DNA of 64,000 nt from Artocarpus heterophyllus (Eukaryota; Streptophyta; Magnoliopsida; Rosales; Moraceae): assembly GCA_025403435.1 (NCBI GenBank), contig CM046333.1, forward strand, positions 16,331,770 to 16,395,769, read 5' to 3'. The position numbers and the translations under genes are program-made. The notes under the pieces were generated by a model. The model was not told the origin of the DNA. It saw nothing but the letters and a program-made list of their open reading frames with translations, and ran no database searches. Below are positions 25,700 through 37,220 of this stretch, piece by piece. Every line of letters begins with the position of its first letter. Positions within the stretch are counted from its first letter, which is position 1.

Positions 25700-27984
25700 G
25701 GGACTAGACTGGATGGAGCTCCGCTACGTCCTGGAGGTCTTGTGGCTTGTAAAGCTCCAGCAAGGGCACATCAATCTGAAGAGCCTTGATCACTTGCCAT
25801 GCCTTTGGCCTTTCTTTTCGTTTGGGTAAGTGCACCACCATCCCACCTTCAACAATGCTTCCATTTGGTTCGGGTCGAATCCATATCCAATCTCTCATCA
25901 ATTGCTTCCCCAATGTTCCCTGCAAGTTGGAACTCCCACACCACACCCGCGTCATCAGCATCACATAATACGCCTCTTCCTCATAAACACTCTTCCTTCC
26001 TCGGGCAATCTCCAAAGCTATGCATGTCCGATTCTTTACTTTTTCTTCCTACACTTGAATACTCCTGCACCAGGTAATCGAATATTCGCACCAACACCAT
26101 CATCTGATCATTTTGCAGTTGAGGGTCCGATAGTTTGACCAACTTTAAATCGCCGAGCTTGGTGCTGAAGTCCATGTCTGACTGTACATTTGCGAGCTTG
26201 GCATCCTAGTCTAGAACGCACTGCTCTGCTTGTTCACGCAGATAGTTAAGAGCCGAGGCTAAGCCTAGTGCAATCTTTTACCTCACAACCCACGGCAGTC
26301 TTTTTATCTCTAAAAAGGTGAGTGTCAAGGCTGCCATTGGACATGTAGTCATAAACAAGTAAGAATTCGTTTTGCTCGACACCATCCAACGCATTGCCTG
26401 AGATTCCGATGCATAACCTGGCTTATGACCTTCACTTTAAAGAATGTTCTCTCCAAATTCCGATTCTTTGAAGATTCACTTCACCACAACTCGGTGGTCT
26501 AAATCGCTTAACGTTCCTTTGTAGATGAAGATTTTATTTTAATATTTTATCCGATTTAATTAATTTGCCGATTAATAAAATTACCAAAAGCATAAAATAA
26601 ATATGGACACACGTAATTTTTACACGGTTTGGTATAAACATATATTCGCATGGCCATTCTTAGATGCCTAAATGATGAACAATCTATTAAGAATATGAAT
26701 TACAAGCACCAATTAGACTTAGTTAGCTAAAGACTTCTTCTTTATGATTGACCCTCTATGTTGCAATCTCTTAATGGACTTGTTTAGCAAACACCACTCG
26801 TGTTGAATTTCTGCTTCAATTGAAATCCCTTCAAAACAGCAGGAAAGATCACACCTGCTCCTAAAGAATGTTGATAAAAACTCTCTATCTTATGCGTGCA
26901 TGCTCCAGAAAATTGCACGTTAATACGCAATAGAACTGGGATATAAGTAGAGCACTTCAAATATTTCACATTTCAAACCGCTGTAAAATATGTTTCAAAT
27001 CTAAAATGGATCAAGTCATATCTTCTTGGCCTTCAAGTTTATATCTTGCTTTAAGAAAGAGGAATTTTCATAAATATCATATTTTGAAACTTAAATTTTA
27101 TAAATGGCACACTTAAACATACGTGGCACAATTTAACATGTAATATGAACGATAATGTGATACAACTTTTACAACTATGGTATTCATAAGTACAACTTTT
27201 AAAAGTGTAACATAACAGTAATTATCTCTCTAAGAAAACACACCTTGCTGCAAATCTGATATCTTGAATCCTAATTCTTATCCAACCTAAATACTGATCT
27301 TTTGGAATGCAAATTTGTTTTCCTTGAACAACAACTTTGCATACTATGCCAATTAAAAAACCTAACAGTAAACATGTCCCAACCGTCCTCGATCGAGTTT
27401 CCTATCTTCCGCGAAACCAATGGTCGCGTTCACTAGCTCTTGGTACACAAATCTTTTCGGCAATGAGCCATGAGGGATATCCTCTCGCTACATCTCTTTA
27501 AATGTCCGAGAGGTCCAAAGTTATCAGAAATTCTATCCCCCCCTGGCCAAACGGATGACATATCACTGTCACGATACATATCACCATCAAAACGGCGACA
27601 CAAATCGTGACAACCACTATCACTATTTTAGCAAAAATCAGCTCCCGAGTCTTTCACTTCATATTATTACTTCGATCATCATCATTCAAGACACGCATAC
27701 GTGAGTCCGGGCGTGTTGGAGACCGAGGCATCGTTCAGGAGGGATGGGGTGGCCGACTGGAGCAAGGAAAAAGGCGAGACCATCCTCGTTAAGGATGTGG
27801 AGTCGGAACGAGAAGCGAATGGTGAAGTAGGCCGCGATTCCTTTGGAGGCTTAGTGGCTGCAAGGAGACGACCCGTCCTACACGGTAATTGTCGAGCTTG
27901 GTTAGTTCGATTTCGCCGACAGGTTGCCCGTCGAGGGGGACTAGTGTATGGCTCGAGGCGAAATCAAAGAGGGAGATGTAGAAG
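25700..27984 (-). pseudogene. L-type lectin receptor kinase pseudogene (class IX-like), main part
   Basis: Read leftwards from 27984, successive frames resemble an L-type lectin receptor kinase. Lectin N-half at 27984-27690: GEIELTKLDNYRVGR, then in another frame AYFTIRFSFRLH and DGLAFFLAPVGHPIPP. Hydrophobic transmembrane segment at about 27640-27560 (VIVVVTICVAVLMVICIVTV). Juxtamembrane and glycine-loop region at about 27480-27360 (FVYQELVNATIGFAEDRKLD, with the GxGxxG loop degraded). Then about 830 bp without kinase similarity. From 26530 leftwards: HRNLRQCVGWC, NEFLLVYDYMSNGSLDTHLF, STKLGDLKLVKL, EYSSVGRKSKESDMHSFG, and EIARGRKSVYEEE towards 25960. The HRD, DFG and APE motifs are all damaged, and stops and frameshifts are frequent. 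The C-half of the lectin domain is missing. The signal-peptide end lies beyond the gypsy insertion at 37095-37220. Confidence 0.8.
27980..27984. repeat. Target-site duplication AGAAG, left copy (gypsy)
   Basis: AGAAG immediately precedes the 5' LTR. The identical AGAAG at 37095-37099 immediately follows the 3' LTR. A 5-bp duplication is standard for gypsy integrases. Confidence 0.9.
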
Positions 27985-30141
27985 TGTAACGCCCCGAAAT
28001 TTATTTAATATTATTGTAATGTAAATGATGAATTAGTGTGCCATAACTAATGTTTTAACATTAATTAGATTATTTGGTTGGATTTTGAATTTTTGGTTGT
28101 TTTGTTAAATTGATGCATTCAAATGATTTCTTATTGTTTTAAAATGATGTGTTGAGTTTTAAAACACAACAATTTGTAAAATGTTAAAAATATTCCGTTT
28201 TACAAAACCGTGGGCGGCACATGGTTTTCGCAAAGTAAAATCGCCCACCGATTTTCTCTATTTATTTCCTTTCTCTCCCTCTCTCTCCTCACTTTCTTAG
28301 CTCTCTCTCTCTCTTCTCTGCCCGTGAACTCTCTCTCTTTTCTTTCCTCTCAGTTTGCCTCACTCCCTCTCAATTCTCTCTCAAAATTTTTGAATCAAAT
28401 TCGAATCCAAGCTTCGGGTTAGCAAGGAGGAAGCTCGGAGATGTGATTTAGCAACCGAGAATGCGGATTGAAGCTTCGATTCGAGCTTAGTTTTGAAATT
28501 TCTAAACTTTTTCCAAAATTTTCAATTTTGTGCATTTTTGAAATCTAGGTTTATTTAAGCCTAGAAAACCTTGGATTTGAGTTAAATGAACTTAGAACAA
28601 CTAAAATCTAAGCTTAGATTGAAGAAAAACGGATTGGATTCAAGATTTTTTATTTTTTCTCAATTTTTCCTATTTTTGGATTTGCGGGATTTTGTGTTTG
28701 AATCTTGTTTAAATGAGTTTTAAAGTGTCTAAATATGCTTTTCTATCATCTATGAATGTTTTCTATGCCTGGGATTTGAGAAAAATATGTTAGAATCAAG
28801 ATTTGGGTTTTGGGGAAATCGAAACCCGTGGCTGGAATTTCTGGGTTTTCCCAGTTCGGCGGGCCGGTGTTCTTCCGTCCGGCAGGCCGAACCTGGGGAA
28901 ATGACTGGCCAACCGGACCTGGCTTCCGGCAGGCCGAACTGTGCAGTTTGGCCGGCCGAAGCAGGGAGTCCGGCAGGCCGACCGAGGCATGAAAATTTTT
29001 GTGGTTTTCACTGTTTTGAACCCTGATTTGAATTCCAACCTTATAGAATGATTTTAAAGGTACAAATGGCACACTAGGACATCATGAAATGGTTTAGTAA
29101 CATAGAATGTCTCGAACTAGATATTGATCGACTTAGTTTGTATCTAGGATCGTTCGTGGTTCCGCGGAGCTAACGTATAGCGGATCGGGATTACGATGTG
29201 GGGCACCGGCACGAGTATTGAGGTAGGACTTCTACCCTACTTCTTTGGTAGCCTGGTTTTGAAATGATTTGGCTTTAAAAAGGATTTCTATTAAAATGCT
29301 TTCAACGGTTATTTGAAAATGAATTTATCGGTTATATTTTTAATATACCGTGATCTGAAATGAACTTCATAATGAATGTAAATGACAACACTCGGTAATT
29401 GGGTTTTGAATGATGATGATAATAAACACATAGGCATGATGCCATATCAGAGATCGGGTCATGTAGTGATCGACCTTGGGGGCAGGTCCCGAAACCCAGC
29501 TGGGCCACTACGGTGGTGATACTATGGTTTGCCTAGGAAAGAAAAATGATATTTTTGGTTGTCCAAGTAGACTGTTTTGGGTAAGAATGGTTTTACTTAA
29601 AATTGTCTATTTGTTTATCTATTTATTTATTTAAGGTTTCTTTTAAATAATTTCTGAATAATGAAATGTTCCTTTAAATTAAATTATTTTGTAAAACATA
29701 GTCCTACTGAGCCTTTCGCATACGTCTTATTTGTTTTAAATTCCCCCCTTTAGGTGGTTTCCCATTTAGGTTTGAAGAGGATTCTTCAGACCGAACTTAG
29801 GAGCAATATGAGGGATTAATTTATATTTTGTATCATTTAATCAAGGCATGTAAGATTTAACTTTATTTGTATCTGGACTGTGATTGTATTTATGATATTG
29901 TCAGAACCATGTGTGTGCATAAGTTGTGGGTTGTGAAACCCATACTCGCGGCTTTATTATTTTAATATTTATTCGTTAATGTTTTAAATTGTCTAATGTA
30001 TATGAACTCGCTATAAAGTGTTTTAATGAACCTCACGTTTTATACTTAATTCAACCCCTTAAACTCTAGATTTTAATTAAATTCTCTTTTAATTAATTTA
30101 AATAATCTGCCACGTCACCTCCCGTACTCTGGGGCGTGACA
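27985..30141 (+). repeat. 5' LTR of the gypsy element
   Basis: It runs from TGTAACGCC to GTGACA. It holds a CT-rich leader near 28260-28390 downstream of a TATTTATT box, and a GC-rich block at 28850-28985 with repeated CCGGCAGGCCGA units. The 3' LTR is alignable throughout. Differences are mostly C/T and G/A changes plus size changes in the GC-rich block. Confidence 0.95.
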
Positions 30142-30144
30142 GAA

Positions 30145-30156
30145 TGGTATCAGAGC
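30145..30156 (+). promoter_or_regulatory. Primer-binding site (initiator Met tRNA)
   Basis: TGGTATCAGAGC lies three bases inside the 5' LTR. It matches the complement of the 3' end of plant initiator methionine tRNA, the usual primer of gypsy and copia reverse transcription. Confidence 0.93.
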
Positions 30157-30246
30157 TCAAGGTTATGAACCTTGGGAATTGTGCACACATAGGTTTGACA
30201 ATAAAATACCTCTGACAGTCCAAATTTTATTTTCAGAAGTGAGAGA

Positions 30247-31743
30247 ATGGCACCTAGACGTCGTTCGACAGCTGACGCCGAGTTCGAAAATGATGAGAGC
30301 ATGATGAGGTCTATGTTTGCGGCTTTCTGGCAGATGGCAGCCAAGGCTAGACCAGGAGATTCTGATGTTGGTAGTCGGCATGCGTACTTTAAGGAATTTC
30401 GGCGGGCGTCTATTCTGACTTTTGATGGCAATGGGGATCCGCAGTTAGCAGAGTATTGGCTGGATTCGATCCTGAAGCATTTGGATACTCTTGGTGTGCC
30501 TGAGGAGTATCGTGTGGAGTTTGCTGCGTACAAGCTCGAGGGTGGCGCTAACACTTGGTGGAAGCAGGCTAAGCGTCTGGAGCGCGGTGGTGATATCAGT
30601 TGGGACAGGTTCGAGGAGCTATTCTATGATCGATATTTTCCGCAAGGGTATAGAGATCAGAAGGCAGCTGAGTTCTACAGGTTGCAGCAGGGTGATCTGT
30701 CAGTTCGGGAATATGAGGCAAAGTTTAATGAGTTGGCTAGGTTTGCTCCATCAGCAGTGGCATCAGAGTGTGAGAAATGTATTAAGTTTCAGGAGGGGCT
30801 CAAGGCTCCTATTCGGCGGCAGTTGATTGCTCTACGGCTTAGGAGTTTCGGAAAGCTTGTGTCGTCAGCGATTTCTATGGAGAATGATTATGTGCAGTAT
30901 TGTGAGGACCTTGCCAAGGCTTCAGGAGGACCGCAGAGGAGTGGCAGAAAGGGCACCGGTAGCTATCCAGCTCCGAGGAAAGGCAAGCAAGGCGGTGCGA
31001 CTAGCGGTAGCAACAGTTCGTCTGGCAGCGGGCGCAGCAATCCCTACAGCTTCCATTGTCATTTCTGTCAGCAGCCCGGACACATCAAGAGGAATTGCCC
31101 GATCAGGAGTGCTCGTCTTGGATCTCAGACCGGGGAGGATGCCAGTCGTCAGTCTCAGTCTCAGCCTCAGACCCTACCTCCGCCTCCACAGTACCCGCAG
31201 TTGCAGTATCCGTAGTTCTCTCCTCAGCAATTCTCATATCCGGCACGGGGGCAGTAGCCGCAGCATTTTCAGCGCAGTGTTCCTCAGTATCGAGCGCCGA
31301 GTACAGGTAGTGTGCAGTCGTCTCCATCTCAGCAGCATCGGCCGAGTAATCCAGGACCCAGCAATGTCGGTAGAGGAAAAGGGAAGGCGCCAGTGCAGGT
31401 TCATGCAATGGCATCTGGAGGGTCAGATTCTCAGACTGGTAACGCGGTTGTCGATGGTATGATCTTGGTTTCTAGATCTTTAGCTCGTGTTTTATTTGAT
31501 ACCGGTGCCTCTCATTCTCTCATTTCGAGTTCCTTTGTACATGCCTTGGGATTAGAGATAGAAGAGTTTAATGAACCCCTAGTTATAACTTCTCCCTTGG
31601 GGCGGGTGTGTGTAAATTGTATGTGTAAATCCTGTAAAATAAAGATTGGGGATGAGATTTTGAAAAGTGATTTGATTGTACTCCCCATGAGCTCCTATGA
31701 TGTAATTCTAGGGATGGACTGGTTGTCCAGGTATAGTGCAGTC
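30247..31743 (+). pseudogene. gag: Gypsy gag and protease, interrupted
   Basis: The ATG at 30247 opens a gag with a retrotransposon-gag domain (about residues 55-190; EYWLDSILKHLD, GGANTWWKQ, FYDRYFPQGYRDQKAAEF). A CCHC zinc knuckle (CHFCQQPGHIKRNC) follows at 31054-31095. TAG stops at 31213 and 31255 break the Gln/Pro-rich linker, where neighbouring repeats suggest CAG originally. The same frame then gives the aspartic protease (LFDTGASHSLIS at about 31492, later VILGMDWL). A 1-base change of frame near 31744 ends this part. Confidence 0.92.
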
Positions 31744-34700
31744 GAGACTGCCAACTTAGAAAAGTGACCCTAGTGTCTGATAGGGGGACGGTGATCACTT
31801 ACCAGGGTGGTGGTGATTGGTTAATGAGTGAGCGTTTCATGAAGTCGTGTCTAGGAGGGCAAAGGAATCTAGGTTGTTGTGCTTTTCTTGCCAACCTGGA
31901 TTGCGAGCCCTATGTTCCGAGAGGCAGTTTAGCGATTCCGGTGGTTGATGAGTTCGAGGATGTCTTCCCCGACGAGTTGCCAGGATTACCACCGCATCGG
32001 GAGATTGAGTTTGGTATCGAGTTGTTTCCAGGGACATCACCGATTTCTATGGCACCTTATCGGATGGCGCCGGCAGAAATGAAGGAATTGAGGAAGCAAC
32101 TTCAGGAGCTTGCTGATAAAGGGTATATTCGGAACAGCACATCTCCGTGGGGAGCACCGGTTTTGTTTGCTAAGAAGCATGATGGGACTCTCAGGTTATG
32201 TGTGGATTATCGGCAGCTAAATCGTGTTACGGTGAAGAACAAGTATCCCTTGCCTAGGATTGATGAGTTGTTTGATCAGTTGGGAGGTTCGCGGTACTTC
32301 TCAAAGATTGATTTGCGGTCGGGTTATCATCAGCTTAGGATCAAGGAAGAGGATATTCCTAAGACAGCTTTTAGGACTCGGTATGGGCACTTTGAGTTCC
32401 TGGTTATGTCGTTTGGGTTGACGAATGCTCCGGCAGCTTTCATGGATTTGATGAATAGGATATTCAGGCCGTATCTGGATCAGTTCGTGATCGTGTTCAT
32501 CGATGACATTCTGGTGTATTCTAAGACTTGGGAGGAGCATGAGCAGCATCTTCGGATCGTGCTTCAGACTCTGCGGGAGCACCAGTTGTATGCTAAGAGG
32601 GAAAAGTGTGAGTTTTGGTTGACTGAGGTCAAGTTTCTGGGTCATGTTATCTCGAAGCATGGTATTTCTGTGGATCCGTCCAAGATTGAAGCTATATTGG
32701 AGTGGGAACGACCAAGGAATGTAGCGGAGATTCGTAGCTTCTTAGGTCTTGCTGGATATTACAAGAAATTTGTAAAGGATTTTTCGAAGATTGCAGCTCC
32801 GTTGATGAGATTGATCAAGAAAAATGTCAGGTTTGAGTGGAATGAAGATTGTGAGCTTGCTTTTCAGGAATTGAAGAACCGATTGACTTCAGCTCCAGTG
32901 TTGGTTATTCCTAGCAATGACGAGCCGTATGAGGTTTATGCGGATGCTTCAGGGCGTAGACTTGGATTCGTGTTGATGTAGCATGGACATGTGGTTGCGT
33001 ACGGATCAAGACAGTTACGACCTCACGAGCGGAATTATCCTAGTCATGATTTAGAGCTTGCGGCGGTGATTTACGCGCTGAAGATTTGGAGGTGTTTTTT
33101 GTATGGAGCGTCATTTCAGGTCTTCTCTGATCACAAGAGTTTGAGATATTTGTTCACTCAGAGGGATCTTAACTTGAGGCAGTGTAGGTGGATCGAGTAT
33201 ATGGAGGATTATGATTTCGCGTTGCAGTATCATCCCAGGAAGGCAAATGTGGTCGCGGACGCGCTTAGCAGAAAGTCTTCAGGGATTCTAGCTTGTTTGG
33301 TTTTTGAGGACTGGAGCAGGGATGCGACAGTGAGTGAGTATCGGCTACGGTATCATGAAGACTGTGATCGCGTTTTGGTGTATCATGTGGAAGCGACTCC
33401 AGCTCTTGTTCGGATGGTGAAGCAAAGTCAGTGGCAGGATCGGCATTTGCAGGGGATTTGGTAGCAGATTTAGAACGGGGAGTAGTTCAAGGAATGGAGC
33501 GTGCATGCAGATGGATCGTTGTACTTTCGGGAGCGTCTTGCAGTTCCAGTTATCGCCAAAGTGACGAAAGTTGTTTTGGACGAAGCTCATAGGTCTCAGT
33601 TCGCTATTCATCTGAGGAGCACCAAGATGTATCATGATTTGAAGAGGCAGTATTGGTGGAGAGGCATGAAGAAAGATGTTCGAGAGTACGTGGCCAAGTG
33701 TTCGACGTGTCTTCAGGTGAAAGCCGAGCATCAGAAGCCTACAGGTCAGCTTCAGCCACTTCCTATTCCAGGGTGGAAATGGGAGCATGTGACGATGGAT
33801 TTCCTTACAGGTTTGCCGAGGATGAAGCAGCGGCATGATGTAGTTTGGGTCATGGTCGACAGGTTGACAAAATTGGTGCATTTCATTCCGTTTAGGTCGA
33901 GTTGTTCTAGGAAGGTTCTCGGGGAGTTGTATCTGCAGAATATAGTGAGATTGCATGGAGTTCCTTTGTCCATCACATCTGATCGAGACACCAGGTTTAA
34001 TGCTAAGTATTGGAGGAGTTTTTAGGAGGCTTTAGGTACAGATTTAAACTTCAGTACGGCATTTCATCCTCAGACTTATGGGCAGTCTGAGCGGGTTATT
34101 CAGATTCTCGAGGATATGTTGCGTGCCTGTGCGTTGGACTTCGACGGGAACTAGAAGCAATGTTTGCATTTGGCAGAGTTCGCGTACAACAATAGCTATT
34201 AGGCGAGTATCGGTATGGCACCATTTGAGGCGTTGTAAGGGTGACCGTGTCGATCACCTGTGTGTTGGGCCGAGTAGGAAGATAGGGTTATTCTTGGGCC
34301 GGATGAGATCCGTGATAGTAACAAGAAAGTCACGGTGATTCGAGATCGGTTGAGGGCAGCTCAGAGTCGGCAGAAGAGCTACACGGATAGGAGACGTAGA
34401 CCTTTAGAGTTTGCGGTTGGAGATTTCGTTCTCTTGGGGGTATCGCCTCGTAAGGGAACTATGCGGTTCGGAGTGAGTGGGAAGCTCGCGCCGAGGTATA
34501 GTGGGCCGTTCGAGATCACTCAGCATGTTGACGTGGTCGCTTATCGGCTTAATCTTCCACCCGAACTTTCTCATGTTCACGACGTGTTTCATGTGTCGAT
34601 GCTTAGGAAGTGTCCGCCTGAGCAAGGTAAGATAGTTTCATTCCGCGATGTGCAGGTTCAGCAAGATACGACGTACGAAGAAGTGCCGATTCAGATTATC

Positions 34701-34838
34701 GACCGGAAAGTGATTAGTTTGCGTCGTCGTGAGATACCGTTGGTAAAGGTCGTGTGGCAGCATCATAGGGTTGATGAAGCCACTTGGGAGTTAGAGTCGA
34801 GCATGCGGGAATTGTATCCGCATTTGTTTTGTTTCTGA
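31744..34838 (+). pseudogene. pol: Gypsy reverse transcriptase, RNase H, integrase and chromodomain-like tail
   Basis: One frame runs from 31744 to 34838. Reverse transcriptase (about 31950-32640) has [21 protein letters not shown] and the catalytic IDDILVYS. RNase H (about 32900-33290) has [10 protein letters not shown] and [12 protein letters not shown]. Integrase has an HHCC zinc finger (about 33590-33730), TMDFLTGLP, SDRDTRF and GQSERVIQILED around the DDE residues. The C-terminal part (34335-34838) has a GPFEI core and ends with a chromodomain-like block (WQHHRVDEATWELES). In-frame stops occur at 32979, 33462, 33471, 33483, 34023, 34152, 34200, 34236, 34242 and 34275. The polyprotein cannot be made intact. 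Confidence 0.93.
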
Positions 34839-34886
34839 AATGAGTTGTAAATTTCGAGGGCGAAATTTCTTTTAGGGGTGGAGAGT

Positions 34887-37094
34887 TGTAACGCCCCGAA
34901 ATTTATTTAATATTATTGTAATGTAAATGATGAATTAGTGTGCCATAACTAATGTTTTAACATTAATTAGATTATTTGGTTGGATTTTGAATTTTTGGTT
35001 GTTTTGTTAAATTAATGCATTCAAATGATTTCTTATTGTTTTAAAATGATGTGTTGAGTTTTAAAACACAACAATTTGTAAAATGTTAAAAATATTCCAT
35101 TTTACAAAACCATGGGCGGCACATGGTTTTTGCATAGTAAAATCGTCCACCAATTTTCTCTATTTATTTCCTTTCTCTCCCTTTCTCTCCTCACTCTCTC
35201 AGCTCTCTCTCTCTTCTCTGCCCGTGAACTCTCTCTCATTTCTTTCCTCTCGGTTTGCCTCACTCCCTCTCAATTCTCTCTCAAAATTTTTGAATCAAAT
35301 TCGAATCCAAGCTTCGAGTTAGCAAGGAGGAAGCTCGGGGACGTGATTTAGCAACCGAGAACGCGAATTGAAGCTTCGATTCGAGGTTAGTTTTGAAATT
35401 TCTAAACTTTTTCCAAAATTTTCAATTTTGTGCATTTTTGAAATCTAGGTTTGTTTAAGCCTAGAAAACCTTGGATTTGAGTTAAATGAACTTAGAACAA
35501 CTAGAATCTAAGCTTAGATTGAAGAAAAACGGATTGGATTCAAGATTTTTCATTTTTCCTCAATTTTTCCTATTTTTGGATTTTTGGGATTTTGTGTTTG
35601 AATCTTGTTTAAATGAGTTTTAAAGTGTCTAAATATGCTTTTCTATCATCTATGAATGTTTTCTATGCCTGGGATTTGAGAAAAACAGGTTAGAATCAAG
35701 ATTTGGGTTTTGGGAAAATCGAAACCTGTGGCTGAAATTTCTGGGTTTTCCCAGTTCAGTAAGCCGAACTGCGTGTTCGGCAGGCCAGAACAGGGATCGG
35801 CAGGCCGGTGTTCTTCCGTCCGGCAGGCCGAACCTAGGGAAATGACCGGCAAGTCGAACTGTGTAGTTCGGTTGGCCAAAGTAGGGAGTCCGGCAGGCCG
35901 GCTGAAGCATGAAAAATTTTGTAATTTTCACCCGTTTTCACTGTTTTGAACCCTGATTTAAATTCCAACCTTATAGAATGATTTTAAAGATACAAATGGC
36001 ACACTAGGACATCATGAAATGGTTTAGTAACATAGAATGTCTCGAACTAGATATTGATCGACTTAGTTTGTATCTAGGATCGTTCGTGGTTCTACGGAGC
36101 TAACGTATAGCGGACCGGGATTACGGTGTGGGACACCGGCACGAGTATTGAGGTAGGACTTGTACCCTACTTCTTTGGTAGCCTGGTTTTGAAATGATTT
36201 GGCTTTAAAAAGGATTTCTATTAAAATGCTTTCAACGGTTATTTGAAAATGAATTTATCGGTTATATTTTTAATATACCGTGATCTGAAATGAACTTCAT
36301 AATGAATGTAAATGACAACACTCGGTAATTGGGTTTTGAATGATAATGATAATAAACACATAGGCATGATGCCATATCAGAGATCGGGTCATGTAGCGAT
36401 CGACCTTGGGGGCAGGTCCCGAAACCCAGCTGGGCAGGTCCCGAAACCCAGCTGGGCCAATACGGTGGTGATACTATGGTTTGCCTAGGAAAGGAAAATG
36501 ATATTTTTGGTTGTCCAAGTAGACTGTTTTGGGTAAGAATGGTTTTACTTAAAATTGTCTATTTGTTTATCTATTTATTTATTTAAGGTTTCTTTTAAAT
36601 AATTTCTGAATAATGAAATGTTCCTTTAAATTAAATTATTTTGTAAAACATAGTCCTACTGAGCATTTCGCTCACGTCTTATTTGTTTTAAATTCCCCCC
36701 TCTAGGTGTTTTCCCATTTAGGTTTGGAGAGGATTCTTCGGACCGAACTCAGGAGCAATAGGAGGGATTAATTTATATTTTGTATCATTTAATCAAGGCA
36801 TGTAAGATTTAACTTTATTTGTATCTGCACTGTGATTGTATTTATGATATTATCATAACCATGTGTGTGCATAAGTTGTGGGTTGTGGAACCTATACTCG
36901 CGGCTTTATTATTTTAATATTTATTCGTTTAATGTTTTAAATTGTCTAATGTATATGAACTCGCTATAAAGTGTTTTAATGAACCTCACGTTTTATACTT
37001 AATTCAACCCCTTAAACTCTGGATTTTAATTAAATTCTCTTTTAATTAATTTAAATAATCCGCCACGTCACCTCCCGTACTCTGGGGTGTGACA
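34887..37094 (+). repeat. 3' LTR of the gypsy element
   Basis: It begins after a purine-rich AGGGGTGGAGAG tract and ends GTGACA before AGAAG. It is 51 bp longer than the 5' LTR. A 22-bp tandem duplication (36410-36431 and 36432-36453) and a longer GC-rich block (35757-35900) account for most of this. Confidence 0.95.
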
Positions 37095-37220
37095 AGAAGT
37101 CGAGTGAGTGAGTAGTGGCGGGGAGAAGATGGCCCAAAGTGATCAAGAGAACATTAACAATGGAGAAGTAATAGCTGTAGTTAAGAGTATTAGTACTACT
37201 ACCAGGACAATAGTTGCCAT
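37095..37220 (-). pseudogene. Lectin receptor kinase pseudogene, signal-peptide end
   Basis: With the gypsy element and one AGAAG copy removed, the minus strand reads through from here into the lectin segment at 27984. A hydrophobic run (VNVLLITLGHLLPATTHS) is followed by LDFYISLFDFASSH, which resembles the start of legume-lectin domains. A minus-strand ATG at 37220-37218 is one possible start, but its frame meets a stop. The plus-strand 52-codon ORF across this stretch is an antisense shadow. Confidence 0.6.

Larger units (their letters stand above)
27985..37094 (+). mobile_element. Complete Ty3/gypsy LTR retrotransposon, Tekay-like
   Basis: The 9110-bp element has LTRs of 2157 and 2208 bp starting TGTAACGCCCC and ending GTGACA, 5-bp target duplications, an initiator-Met primer site, and gag-protease-RT-RNase H-integrase order. 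A chromodomain-like C-terminus and long LTRs suggest the Tekay/Del chromovirus clade. This clade call is from memory of the family and is not an alignment. The reading frame carries a frameshift and twelve stops, so it is not autonomous. It sits in the N-terminal part of a lectin receptor kinase pseudogene. Confidence 0.95.

Noticed and set aside
25830..26138. Plus-strand ORFs opposite the kinase remnant
   Set aside because: The minus strand carries recognisable receptor-kinase blocks. The plus frames are shadows.
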